Positions 1-7,464 of a stretch of 14,889 nt of DNA are shown piece after piece. Origin of the DNA: Bacillota bacterium (GTDB lineage: Bacteria; Bacillota; Clostridia; Acetivibrionales; DTU013). Under the pieces are notes generated by a model. That model did no database searches, was not told the origin of the DNA, and was given only the letters and a program-made list of their open reading frames with translations. The position numbers and the translations under genes were made by a program. The stretch spans positions 1 through 14,889 of the forward strand of contig JAEYOM010000036.1 in assembly GCA_023411715.1 (NCBI GenBank). The letters run 5' to 3'. Numbering within the stretch: position 1 is the stretch's first letter; each line of letters opens with the position of its first letter.

Positions 1-616
1 GGTCTATCTTGTCCCGCAGATTTTTAATATTGACGGCCACAGTCCCTATATCCGAAAAATCCGTGCCCCACACCGCGCTGAATATCTGTTCCTTTGACAA
101 GACCTTTCCCGCGTTTTCAAAGAGATAGTACAATAGCTGGAACTCCCTCATGGACAATTCCACGACCCTGCCTTTTGCGAAAACCTCATAGCTTTCCGGG
201 TCTATATGGATGTCCCCTATAGTCAAGGCGCTGTTTTTTTTCAGAAGATTTCTCTTCTCCCGGCGCAAATGCGCCTTTACCCTTGCAACGAGCTCATCTA
301 CTACAAAAGGCTTTGAAATATAGTCGTCCGCACCCATTTCAAACCCCAGCATGGTATCGTAGGTACGGTTTTTTGCCGTTACGAAAAGGATCGGACAGGC
401 TACTGTATTTCTGATCTTCCTGCAGATCTCCAGCCCGTCGACATCGGGCATCATAATATCGAGCAGGATCAGTGAAATATCCGGGTTGTCCTTAATCAAA
501 GTGAGAGCATGCTGTCCGTTGAATGCCAAAAGACATTCATACCCCTCATCCGTGAGAGTGTCCGAAATCAGGAGTGCAATTTCCTTATCGTCATCAACTA
601 TCAGGATTTTTTCCAT
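1..616 (-). CDS. OmpR/PhoB-family response regulator (partial, C-terminus beyond left edge)
   Basis: This gene reads from an ATG at 614-616 to the window edge with no stop, giving about 205 codons of an expected 220-235. The receiver domain occupies residues 1-120. It has the acidic pocket D8-D9, phosphoacceptor D53 in LLDIMMPD, T80 and K102 (SKPF). A winged-helix DNA-binding domain starts near residue 128 and includes the ELSMREFQLLYYL and VNIKNLRDKI segments typical of the OmpR/PhoB effector. An AGGGGTGGG ribosome site lies about five bases upstream of the ATG. It is the fourth gene in a same-strand run behind an ABC exporter, 61 bp after the adaptor gene. From that context I infer that it controls the exporter and that a partner histidine kinase follows beyond the edge. 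The family is certain. The signal and target are inferred. Confidence 0.95.
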   Translation of the reverse strand, partial: MEKILIVDDDKEIALLISDTLTDEGYECLLAFNGQHALTLIKDNPDISLILLDIMMPDVDGLEICRKIRNTVACPILFVTAKNRTYDTMLGFEMGADDYISKPFVVDELVARVKAHLRREKRNLLKKNSALTIGDIHIDPESYEVFAKGRVVELSMREFQLLYYLFENAGKVLSKEQIFSAVWGTDFSDIGTVAVNIKNLRDKID

Positions 617-677
617 TTTTCCCACCCCTTCTGATATATGCATGCAGCGAAAGAATGATCCCATATGGCTTGCTGCT

Positions 678-1871
678 CTATTTAAAGGTGAAATACACAT
701 CCGCGGTATAGCCCGGTTTCAGCTCTCCCTCAGGATCCTGAGGCTTTACCTCTACCTTTACGATCCGCTTCCCGTCCTTTTCCACAGCCACGTTCGAAAT
801 CTGAGTAACAATGCCGGGAATGGATATACTGCTGTCCGAAGTCGGCACGATTTCGACAGCCTCACCCAGCGTCACATTTTTTATGAATTCTTCGTCGACT
901 TCGGCGCTGATGATTATGGAATCGGCGTCGATCAGCTGCAGCACCCTTGTCGGCGTATTCTGCGCTCCGAGCATTGTACCGTTTATAACTCCGATATTCT
1001 GAACGATGCCGTTTTTAACATTGGATATGATACTGTTCGAGTCCAGATAGTCTTTACCGCTTTTGCTTTTCATTATATCCAGGTCGATTTGAGAGGCTGC
1101 CACGCTGCTGTTTTGTTTTGCCGTATTCGCACCGTTGGAGTTATTTATCTGGCCGAGCTGCTCCTGCTTGGACTTCAGCGAGATCTTCAGCTGATCGAGT
1201 TCAGTCTTCAGTGAGCTCTTCGTTTTATTTATATTGATATCGACGTCCGACAGGGCTTTCTCTCTTTGATCCAAAATATCGTTATACTGGTCCAGCACGC
1301 TTTTTGAAACCGTACCCGCGTCATACAGCGCCTGGTTGTCCTGAACGTCCTTTTTCGCCTTCTCCAGTTCCTTTTTCGCCAGGTTCAGCGAAGTCTGAAG
1401 GATTTTAAGGTCTGCATTGGTTCCTTTATTCAATTCATCCGTCTTTGTTTTTATATCCTTTTGCAGCTGTGCAATATCCGCCGAAAGAGCGCCGGTATCC
1501 TGTACAGTATTCTGAAGCCCCGCCTGTCCCGCAGCAAGCTGTTCCCTGAGTTTATCCATCGTGTTCAGGTATTCCGACATATCAAGTGTCACAAGTTTCT
1601 GTCCAAGTGAAACGCGGTCGCCTTCCTTGACCTTAACGTCAGTCACTGTGGAAGGAAAGTCGATATTTATATCATAGACCTTCTCATACTTTACCTCTCC
1701 CCAGGCATCCAGCCTGTTGTCCTGCTCCGTTTCCGGGGAGACGGCTTCAAGGCTCTTTTCCTTATCCGCCTGTATCAAATTATAGCTGATTATGCCGCCT
1801 GCCACAAGTAAGATAATTAGTCCGGCGCAGATCAGGGCCCGCTTTTTGTGCTTCAGGATCATTTCAATCAT
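678..1871 (-). CDS. HlyD/MacA-like membrane fusion (adaptor) subunit of an ABC exporter
   Basis: This 397-residue protein has an N-terminal membrane anchor (about residues 11-32, after a KHKKR basic stretch) and an external domain. The first half of a lipoyl/biotinyl-like hairpin lies near 66-100 (VKEGDRVSLGQKLVTLD). A long charged coiled coil follows at about 102-240, and the second lipoyl half at about 281-320. A beta-barrel and membrane-proximal region ends the protein. This is the layout of MacA- and YknX-type adaptors, which couple a MacB-like transporter to export. The start is supported by GGAGG seven bases before the ATG. Only 20 bp separate it from the permease gene, so the two are almost certainly co-transcribed. 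The substrate cannot be read from sequence. Antimicrobial peptides or other amphiphiles are plausible given the adjacent response regulator. Confidence 0.9.
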   Translation of the reverse strand: MIEMILKHKKRALICAGLIILLVAGGIISYNLIQADKEKSLEAVSPETEQDNRLDAWGEVKYEKVYDINIDFPSTVTDVKVKEGDRVSLGQKLVTLDMSEYLNTMDKLREQLAAGQAGLQNTVQDTGALSADIAQLQKDIKTKTDELNKGTNADLKILQTSLNLAKKELEKAKKDVQDNQALYDAGTVSKSVLDQYNDILDQREKALSDVDININKTKSSLKTELDQLKISLKSKQEQLGQINNSNGANTAKQNSSVAASQIDLDIMKSKSGKDYLDSNSIISNVKNGIVQNIGVINGTMLGAQNTPTRVLQLIDADSIIISAEVDEEFIKNVTLGEAVEIVPTSDSSISIPGIVTQISNVAVEKDGKRIVKVEVKPQDPEGELKPGYTADVYFTFK

Positions 1872-1891
1872 AATAAAACCTCCAACTGTTA

Positions 1892-4201
1892 TTATTCAAC
1901 GCTCTTTAGCGACTCGAGCATGTCGATGTTTTTCATTTTTTCAGCCACGATACTGTTGATTATTAGCGCAAATACAAATGTTATCAGTCCTGACAGAGCT
2001 ACGGTACCAAAAGATATATTACTGAGCAGATCCATCTGGTCGTCCAGTCCGCTGGCCGCAAGGCCTGCAATAACTTTGCCCACCGGTATGCCAAAAACCG
2101 ACCCCAATATGACGGAAAGGATGTTTTCGGTAAGCACAAGCGAACGGATCTCTTTCTGATAAAAGCCCAATACCTTCAATGTGGTAAGGTCCCGTATCCT
2201 TTCCGCAAAATTGAGGATACTGCTGTTGTAAAGAACAACGAATGCCAGGATCCCTCCCATGAAGATCAGCAATATCGCCGCAATATAAACGACCTTAGTA
2301 CTGGATTTGATATCCTTTATCTGGCTCGTCCTATCCACGTATTCATCGACGTAATCGCTGTCCAGAAAAGCGCTGTCGGGCTGATGAGCCCATTTTACCA
2401 GCATCGTAGTGGGCTTGTAGGTCTCTCCGATCGATTCGAAGTATTTATTCGTCATGTACATCCCCTGCCCGGTTGCCAAATATACTATCTGCCTCACGGG
2501 CACCTTTACATAACCCTTGCCGGCACGCTTGAGCTCAATCACGTCACCCGCCTTGACGTTCAGCGTCTGTGCAAGCTTTCTCGTCATTGTGATCCCGTTA
2601 TTCGGAAGCAGAACAGGATCACCGCGGACATCCTTCAGATGGACGAGAGGACTGTCCAGCGAAAAGACCGTTAGCGGTTTCATCGTACGCTTCCCGTCCG
2701 GGCATATGATTTCAACCGCCGTCTCCTCCATTTGCTGTACTGTCCCATCGAGCCTCAAATTATTGATTAAGCGATAATCCGCTTTTTTGTTCAACATAAT
2801 TTTCTGGTCATATGTATAGGTAATATCATATGTTTGCCGTGCGATCCCGCCAACCATATTACATAGGGTAAACGCAGCCACGACAAGTCCCGTGCAGCCT
2901 GTTATCCCAAGTACGCTCATTATCACACGCATTTTGTTTTTCAGGGTATTCCTCGCAATGAGCTTTCGGCTGAATCTCATCCTGCTCCAAAGCTTTGGCA
3001 GAAATTCAAGAAAAATGTGGCTTCCTTCCTTTGGCGGCTTATCTCTGAGGAGAACGGAAGGAGAATCTTTAAGCAGCTTTAGACAGGCGTAGAGGGAAAT
3101 GCCTCCCGTGCAGGCAAGTATCAAAATAAGGCTGAAAATAAAATTGACAAGGTTGACTGAGATCCGGTAGTCGGTAAAACTCAGCTTAAGCCATGGGATC
3201 AGTAATCTGCCGAAAAAATTCGGACCTGTCAGCAGGCCGAGAAATGCTCCCAGCAGCCCCATATATACGCCGTAGGACGTATAATGCCACAGGATGCTTC
3301 TTTTCGTATACCCTAGGGCTTTCAGTATTCCTATCTGGCTTCGCTGGCTTTCTATCATACGGAGCATTGTACTTTGCGTAATCAGCGCTGTAACGAGGAA
3401 AAACATCAGCGGGAACACTGTGGCAAGGGTTTTGAACTGGCGTATGTTAGCGTTGATGTTATTGGTGCTGCTGTCATCGCCTCTGACAACTATCCCTATA
3501 AGGTCATCCCCTGTAATTTTATCGGCCTCGGCCTCCACCCGGGCGACATCAGCCGCCGGAGACAGTTTTACACATACCTGGTTATATACTTTCTGGCCGT
3601 ATATGCTCTTCAACATCTCTTCATTTATGATGATAAATCCGTATTTTCCGGAGTCCGGCACTATAGAGGTTGTACCCTTGACGGAATAGATGTGTTCACT
3701 GCTCTGTGCCAGCCCCTCGATGCGAAAACTGACCCATTTGTCATTTACTTTCACTGAGACCTCGTCGTTTATTTTAAGCCCGTGCTTCTTTGCGAAGGCT
3801 TCATCCAATATCGCGCCGCTGCGGCTTGAAAGTCTGCCCTGCTTAAGCATCGGCCTGTCAAGCGTGCTTTGACCGGAAACTGCGTAAATCCGCAGAGTCG
3901 GGCGGCCTTCCAATCCGGTTATGGCATTTATCGCAAAACGCTTTTCTGCCTTTTCAACGCCATCGATCCTCGAAATGCCCCACAATTCCTTTTCCGTGGG
4001 GTTTGAGACATTGATCCACATATCGGAGATATTTGTAGCGGTATACATAACACTGGAATTATCATCGATAGTTTTCCAGACGCTGTCGAGACCGGTAACA
4101 ATGGTTACGGCAAGCGTAGCCATAATAAAGATCGATATGAACTGGGCTTTGGATTTCTGCATATCCCTGATGGATTTCGCGAAAAGCGACCTTTTTACCA
4201 T
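1892..4201 (-). CDS. FtsX-like ABC transporter permease with two FtsX domains
   Basis: This 769-residue membrane protein has one transmembrane helix near residues 19-38 and a large external domain to about 250. Three helices follow near 255-277, 305-328 and 348-371. A second copy of the same plan begins with a helix near 420-445, then an external domain, then three C-terminal helices after about 640. Cytoplasmic segments such as LRMIESQRSQIGILKALGY and LRDLTTLKVLGFYQKEI (first residues approximate) are the coupling-helix regions typical of FtsX/MacB permeases. The duplicated layout resembles the larger permeases of peptide or lipoprotein transport and resistance systems, not four-helix MacB. 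The ATG overlaps the end of the ATPase gene by 7 bp (ATGGTAA), which implies translational coupling. A GAGGAG ribosome site lies inside the ATPase gene. The substrate is unknown. Confidence 0.92.
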   Translation of the reverse strand: MVKRSLFAKSIRDMQKSKAQFISIFIMATLAVTIVTGLDSVWKTIDDNSSVMYTATNISDMWINVSNPTEKELWGISRIDGVEKAEKRFAINAITGLEGRPTLRIYAVSGQSTLDRPMLKQGRLSSRSGAILDEAFAKKHGLKINDEVSVKVNDKWVSFRIEGLAQSSEHIYSVKGTTSIVPDSGKYGFIIINEEMLKSIYGQKVYNQVCVKLSPAADVARVEAEADKITGDDLIGIVVRGDDSSTNNINANIRQFKTLATVFPLMFFLVTALITQSTMLRMIESQRSQIGILKALGYTKRSILWHYTSYGVYMGLLGAFLGLLTGPNFFGRLLIPWLKLSFTDYRISVNLVNFIFSLILILACTGGISLYACLKLLKDSPSVLLRDKPPKEGSHIFLEFLPKLWSRMRFSRKLIARNTLKNKMRVIMSVLGITGCTGLVVAAFTLCNMVGGIARQTYDITYTYDQKIMLNKKADYRLINNLRLDGTVQQMEETAVEIICPDGKRTMKPLTVFSLDSPLVHLKDVRGDPVLLPNNGITMTRKLAQTLNVKAGDVIELKRAGKGYVKVPVRQIVYLATGQGMYMTNKYFESIGETYKPTTMLVKWAHQPDSAFLDSDYVDEYVDRTSQIKDIKSSTKVVYIAAILLIFMGGILAFVVLYNSSILNFAERIRDLTTLKVLGFYQKEIRSLVLTENILSVILGSVFGIPVGKVIAGLAASGLDDQMDLLSNISFGTVALSGLITFVFALIINSIVAEKMKNIDMLESLKSVE

Positions 4202-4896
4202 ATGATCTCCTCTGCATCCTTTGGGCTGTCGTTGTGCCTTATCTCATTAATTTTCCCATCTTTCATATGAATGACGACATCCGCCATATCTGCGATCAAG
4301 GCATTATGTGTAACGATTATAACCGTTTTCCCCATGCTTAAGGCAGCGTTGCATATCAGCCTGAGGACCTTGCGGCCGGTCGCCGAATCCAGGGCTCCCG
4401 TCGGCTCATCGCATAATACGATCTGAGGATTTTTCGCCAGAGCTCTCGCAATTGAAACTCTTTGCTGTTCCCCGCCGGATATCTGGCTCGGGAAATTATC
4501 CAATCTGTCTTCGAGCCCCACTTTTGTCAGCATTTCTTGTGAATCCAGAGAATCGCTGCATATTTCCTTTGCGAGCTGCACGTTTTCCAGGACTGTCAGA
4601 TTCGGCACGAGATTATAAAACTGAAAAACAAAGCCTATTTTATCTCTCCTGTAGGTCGTAAGCTCATATTCGGACATTTTCGAGATTTCCTGATTGTCTA
4701 CGATAATACGGCCCTTCGTCGGCGAGTCCATTCCGCCAAGCAGATTGAGCACCGTTGTTTTACCCGCCCCGCTTTGTCCGAGCACTACGTTGACTGTCCC
4801 CTTCTCTATGCCGAAGCTGATACCGTCGATCGCTTTTATCGTGTGACCGCCGACATGGTACTCCCTCTCAACATTCTCAAAAGTAATAAAGCTCAT
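4195..4896 (-). CDS. ABC transporter ATP-binding protein (MacB/LolD-type)
   Basis: This complete 233-residue nucleotide-binding subunit energises the FtsX permease encoded next to it. Visible motifs are Walker A GQSGAGKT (40-47), Q-loop Q92, signature ISGGEQQR (139-146), Walker B IVLCDEP (159-165), D-loop ALD (168-170) and switch H197. The small size, the SGGEQQRVSIARAL signature and the pairing with an FtsX permease place it in the MacB/LolD family of ATPases that work by mechanotransmission. The start is set by GGAG seven bases before the ATG. It is the first gene of the operon, and its stop codon overlaps the permease start. The upstream leader holds a GC-rich hairpin and a promoter. The biochemical role is certain and the exported substrate is not known. 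Confidence 0.95.
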   Translation of the reverse strand: MSFITFENVEREYHVGGHTIKAIDGISFGIEKGTVNVVLGQSGAGKTTVLNLLGGMDSPTKGRIIVDNQEISKMSEYELTTYRRDKIGFVFQFYNLVPNLTVLENVQLAKEICSDSLDSQEMLTKVGLEDRLDNFPSQISGGEQQRVSIARALAKNPQIVLCDEPTGALDSATGRKVLRLICNAALSMGKTVIIVTHNALIADMADVVIHMKDGKINEIRHNDSPKDAEEIIW

Positions 4897-4926
4897 CCAT
4901 CTTCTCCTTTGTCCAAATGCGCCAAA

Positions 4927-4947
4927 GCCGGGTCGAACTGTCCCGGC
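4927..4947 (-). other. GC-rich hairpin in the exporter operon leader
   Basis: A perfect 6-bp inverted repeat, GCCGGG and CCCGGC, closes a nine-base loop in the predicted untranslated leader between the operon promoter and the ATPase ATG. It is not followed by a T-run, so it does not look like a terminator. It could affect transcript stability or translation. A functional role is not shown. Confidence 0.45.
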
Positions 4948-4970
4948 CTGCCGCAGCTCAGCTTTTGACT

Positions 4971-5007
4971 CAGTTAGTAATTATAAATAGTATTAATTAA
5001 CTGGTAA
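4971..5007 (-). promoter_or_regulatory. Predicted promoter and operator dyad for the ABC exporter operon
   Basis: On the minus strand a perfect TATAAT -10 (4980-4985) lies 16 bp from a TTACCA -35 (5002-5007, four of six matches). The same stretch holds an inverted repeat CAGTTA/TAACTG (4971-4976 and 4998-5003) that brackets the -10. It also holds two 13-bp direct copies starting TAGTA (4975-4987 and 4988-5000, ten of thirteen matches). The predicted leader to the ATPase gene is about 75 bases. The arrangement suits control by a transcription factor, possibly the response regulator encoded downstream. That link is inference. Confidence 0.55.
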
Positions 5008-5028
5008 GAGGAAATTTATTAAGAAATA

Positions 5029-5146
5029 TTATGAATGAGGTGGAGCCTGGACGGAGATTGTTCTATAAGTCGTGCCGTGGGTCAGAATGTCGCCGTTTTT
5101 AAAAATTCTATATCCGACAGATAAGGGGGAGTTCCCCCGATATGCA
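5029..5146 (-). pseudogene. Possible C-terminal remnant in a second frame
   Basis: A short open stretch of about 38 codons ends in a stop at 5029-5031. It reads in a different frame from the beta-helix fragment it overlaps. Its translation includes YRIFKNGDILTHGTTYRTIS, which looks like ordinary soluble protein sequence, not a random frame. It has no start codon and is closed upstream by a TAG at 5147-5149. One reading is that it is the tail of the decayed glycosidase, brought next to the head by an internal deletion and frameshift. Chance open frame remains possible. Confidence 0.25.
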
Positions 5147-5327
5147 CTACAAGGGGCAGGCAATAACGGCCCTCTGCGCCGGAGATCGCTACTTTTTCAC
5201 CGGGTGCGGCTTCATAGGTAATCCGTTCGTTGTCGCCGCTTCCTCCGTTTTTGGGATTGACATGCTCGCGGTAAATACCTTCATGGACGATAATAGTGTC
5301 ACCGGCTTTGTCATATCCTCGCTGCAT
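5082..5327 (-). pseudogene. Truncated N-terminal fragment of a right-handed beta-helix glycosidase (GH120-like)
   Basis: The 81-codon frame contains AGDTIIVHEGIYREHVNPK followed by a segment ending ERITYEAAPGEKVAISGAE. This is characteristic of the first strands of right-handed parallel beta-helix carbohydrate enzymes such as GH120 beta-xylosidase-like proteins, which are usually 600 residues or more. Here about 25-30 N-terminal residues are missing. After GAEGR the sequence stops resembling the family and soon ends. The ATG sits two bases past the stop of the beta-propeller gene, with a possible AGGA site before it, so it might still be translated as a short peptide. I read it as a relic of a larger plant-polysaccharide gene. 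The family assignment comes from memory of the motif, not from a search. Confidence 0.6.
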
Positions 5328-5329
5328 GT

Positions 5330-6211
5330 TTATTTTTCCTGCAACATTTTCCAGTCCAAACCATCCTTTGAATATAAAAGGCCGAAGGTGGTAATATTTT
5401 CAGAATCCTCGCCCATCAGAATCATGAGCCAGCGGTCATCTTCCTTCCAGACAAACGGCGCTCCATATCTGGTTGTGGTCCACTTTTGCGATTCTATTCG
5501 AATCTTCCCTTTGAACTCCCAGTTATATAAATCATCCGAGAGGGCATAGGCAAGATGTTGGTTCTTCAACCCTTCGCTGTAAATCATGACCCATTTGTCA
5601 GCCTGACGGAAAACCACCACGTTCTCAGCTCCGTCCGGAGCATCCTTTCCGACGCCTATCAACGGTTCATTCACAGTCAGTATTTCCCATTTGCGCAGCT
5701 GAATATCATTTGTTACGGCATGTCCTACAAGATTCGCTTGTGAGGAATAATGTATGAAATCAGTCCCTACAAAGAAGCAATGCAACGTGTCGTTGTCCAG
5801 TACGAAGGTAGGATCTATTGTCCTTCCTGCTTGATTCCAGGGCAGCTCCACAGCTTCCTCCATGAAAAACTCCGGAGCGGACCATGAAATCAGATTGTCA
5901 GATTGACTGAAGCATAGCTTTGTCGGCTTTTCAGGATATGCCTGATAGGGAAGAATGTATCTTCCTCCCCAGCATATCAAATCACCCGGGGAAGCAAATC
6001 CTTTCGGTGAAATATCCCTGTCGTTTTCAAAGGTAATGAAATCCTTCGTGAAAACATGGCCTATTGACCAGTTTTCAGACTTACTCCAGTCTTTATTCGA
6101 AAAACGCGAATAGAAAATATGATATCCGTCTTTTGTCCTGTATACGGAAGGATCGCGAAGGTTATCGGATCTTTTCCATACCGGATTTTTTAACTTACTC
6201 AAATCAAGCAT
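5330..6211 (-). CDS. Five-bladed beta-propeller glycoside hydrolase-like protein (GH43/GH32 superfamily type)
   Basis: This 293-residue protein has no signal peptide and so is predicted to be cytoplasmic. It has the repeated W- and Y-rich blade pattern of five-bladed propeller glycosidases (for example YHIFYSRF, LHCFFVGTDF, WVMIYSEG, WLMILMGED). Three acidic residues fall where clan members place their catalytic trio: D20 in LRDPSVY, D133 in IDPTFV and E196 in DGAENVVVF. The family number cannot be fixed by eye, and GH43-like, GH32-like or an unclassified clan member are all possible. GAGG lies seven bases before the ATG. It starts 13 bp after the serine hydrolase gene and is followed at once by the beta-helix remnant, so this was probably a small oligosaccharide-use operon that has partly decayed. 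The likely substrate is a plant-derived pentose oligosaccharide, by context only. Confidence 0.75.
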   Translation of the reverse strand: MLDLSKLKNPVWKRSDNLRDPSVYRTKDGYHIFYSRFSNKDWSKSENWSIGHVFTKDFITFENDRDISPKGFASPGDLICWGGRYILPYQAYPEKPTKLCFSQSDNLISWSAPEFFMEEAVELPWNQAGRTIDPTFVLDNDTLHCFFVGTDFIHYSSQANLVGHAVTNDIQLRKWEILTVNEPLIGVGKDAPDGAENVVVFRQADKWVMIYSEGLKNQHLAYALSDDLYNWEFKGKIRIESQKWTTTRYGAPFVWKEDDRWLMILMGEDSENITTFGLLYSKDGLDWKMLQEK

Positions 6212-6224
6212 TTTTTTACCTCAT

Positions 6225-7364
6225 CTAATCGTTTATCTCAAGCATCTCGTAAGTGAGATCCCTGATACTTGGGTGTATTACATCATAAACGTAACCACAG
6301 TTGCGAACATGCTGGATATAGAAGATCGCCAGTCGATTCTTCAGATCAATCAATGCATATGCGCCCGCCGCGCCGTCCCAACCGAATTCTCCAAGAGGAC
6401 TCCTGGCGCCGGACTTTTCCCTTTCGATCAGCGTCCGTACTCCCAGGCCGTAACTATAGCCTTTTCTGTTAAACGAGGCGAAATCCTTTTTCGAAATATC
6501 ATGCAGCTGGTCCTTGCGCATCAGGTCCAATGAGGCAGAGGAGAGCACCCGATAGCCCTCCTCGCCGGTACCGCCGTTGCACATGGCGTCCAGGAACAGT
6601 ATGTAATCGTCCGCAGTTGAGATCAGGCCTGCGCCTCCGCTTTCATACCGCTCGGACAAGGCGTAGCAGTTATCAGGCGGCATGGGAGCCGAAGTCATGG
6701 TCTCGCCATCATATACGAACTGATCCGACATATTCGCTTTTCGTTCGGGCGTCAGTTCAAATCCGGTATTTTTCATGCCTAGAGGCTTGAATATATGCTC
6801 AGCAAGATACCCGCCAAAGCTTTGGCCCGAAACTTCCTCTATTACCGCCCCGAGCACGTCGTGGCTAAGACTGTACTGGTAATGCGCCCCCGGCTCGAAG
6901 TCCAAAGGCTCGTCTGCAAGCGCCCTTATGACCTGTCGCGTAGTAGCCTTACGGCCGGTTTCCTCAAGGAGCTTCAATATGGATGGGGCTTCGAGATTAT
7001 AGTTCAACCCGCTTTGCATTGAAAGCAGATGCCTGATAGTCAAAGTATTTTTAGCCGGTTTTACTTCAGAACCGTCCTTCACCTTAAGAGCCCCATATTC
7101 CGGCAGGTATTTTGCAACCGGATCGTCAAGGCTTATACTCCCCTTCTCGGTAAGCTGCAGGACAGCCGTGCAGGTAAAGAGCTTTGTCGCCGAGAAGAGC
7201 CAGTATGTATTTGCACTTGTCAGGGGCTTTGTTTTAGCGTGATCCGAGTACCCTGTGGTATGGCGGAAAACAGGCTTGCGCTCGCGATAAACAACGCAGT
7301 CGCACCCAGGTATCCCGCATTTTTCAAGTGAGTCCAGATAGTCGACCAATATTTTTTGATTCAA
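6225..7364 (-). CDS. Serine hydrolase, beta-lactamase/class C-like family (TTG start)
   Basis: This 379-residue protein is of the beta-lactamase/EstB esterase/D-aminopeptidase fold. The nucleophile motif S58-A-T-K61 is clear (WLFSATKLF). The second motif is Y164-S-L in the phrase HYQYSLSHDVLGAVIEEVSG. The third is represented by G328-W-D-G in FGWDGAAG, replacing the KTG/HTG of true beta-lactamases. Supporting family segments are RHLLSMQSGLNY and GGAGLISTADDY. There is no signal peptide, so an intracellular esterase or deacetylase role is more likely than antibiotic resistance. The start must be TTG at 7362-7364: AAGGAGG lies nine bases upstream and there is no Met until residue 116. It leads a short operon with the propeller glycosidase, so removal of ester groups from oligosaccharides is a reasonable guess. 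Confidence 0.88.
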   Translation of the reverse strand: MNQKILVDYLDSLEKCGIPGCDCVVYRERKPVFRHTTGYSDHAKTKPLTSANTYWLFSATKLFTCTAVLQLTEKGSISLDDPVAKYLPEYGALKVKDGSEVKPAKNTLTIRHLLSMQSGLNYNLEAPSILKLLEETGRKATTRQVIRALADEPLDFEPGAHYQYSLSHDVLGAVIEEVSGQSFGGYLAEHIFKPLGMKNTGFELTPERKANMSDQFVYDGETMTSAPMPPDNCYALSERYESGGAGLISTADDYILFLDAMCNGGTGEEGYRVLSSASLDLMRKDQLHDISKKDFASFNRKGYSYGLGVRTLIEREKSGARSPLGEFGWDGAAGAYALIDLKNRLAIFYIQHVRNCGYVYDVIHPSIRDLTYEMLEIND

Positions 7365-7373
7365 ACCGATACT

Positions 7374-7380
7374 CCTCCTT
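7374..7380 (-). promoter_or_regulatory. Strong ribosome binding site fixing the TTG start of the serine hydrolase
   Basis: AAGGAGG on the minus strand is a full match to the anti-Shine-Dalgarno core and sits nine bases from the TTG. It is the main evidence for a non-ATG start, since the next in-frame Met would remove the catalytic serine. Confidence 0.8.
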
Positions 7381-7412
7381 TATTGTGATGGACTCTATTT
7401 TTATTAAATTCA

Positions 7413-7421
7413 ATTATACCA
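7413..7421 (-). promoter_or_regulatory. Extended -10 promoter for the serine hydrolase/glycosidase operon
   Basis: The minus strand reads TGGTATAAT, a consensus -10 with the extended TGn element. The -35 position is poor, which is usual for extended -10 promoters. The predicted leader is about 40 bases. It lies in the 100-bp gap after the aldo/keto reductase gene, so the downstream operon can be expressed separately. Confidence 0.6.
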
Positions 7422-7464
7422 GACAATACGCCGCAGGGTACAGAAATATATATCTTGTTTTCAC

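Noticed and set aside
3294..3757. Long plus-strand frames across the permease gene
   Set aside because: They run opposite a well-supported FtsX permease and have no ribosome sites or recognisable motifs.
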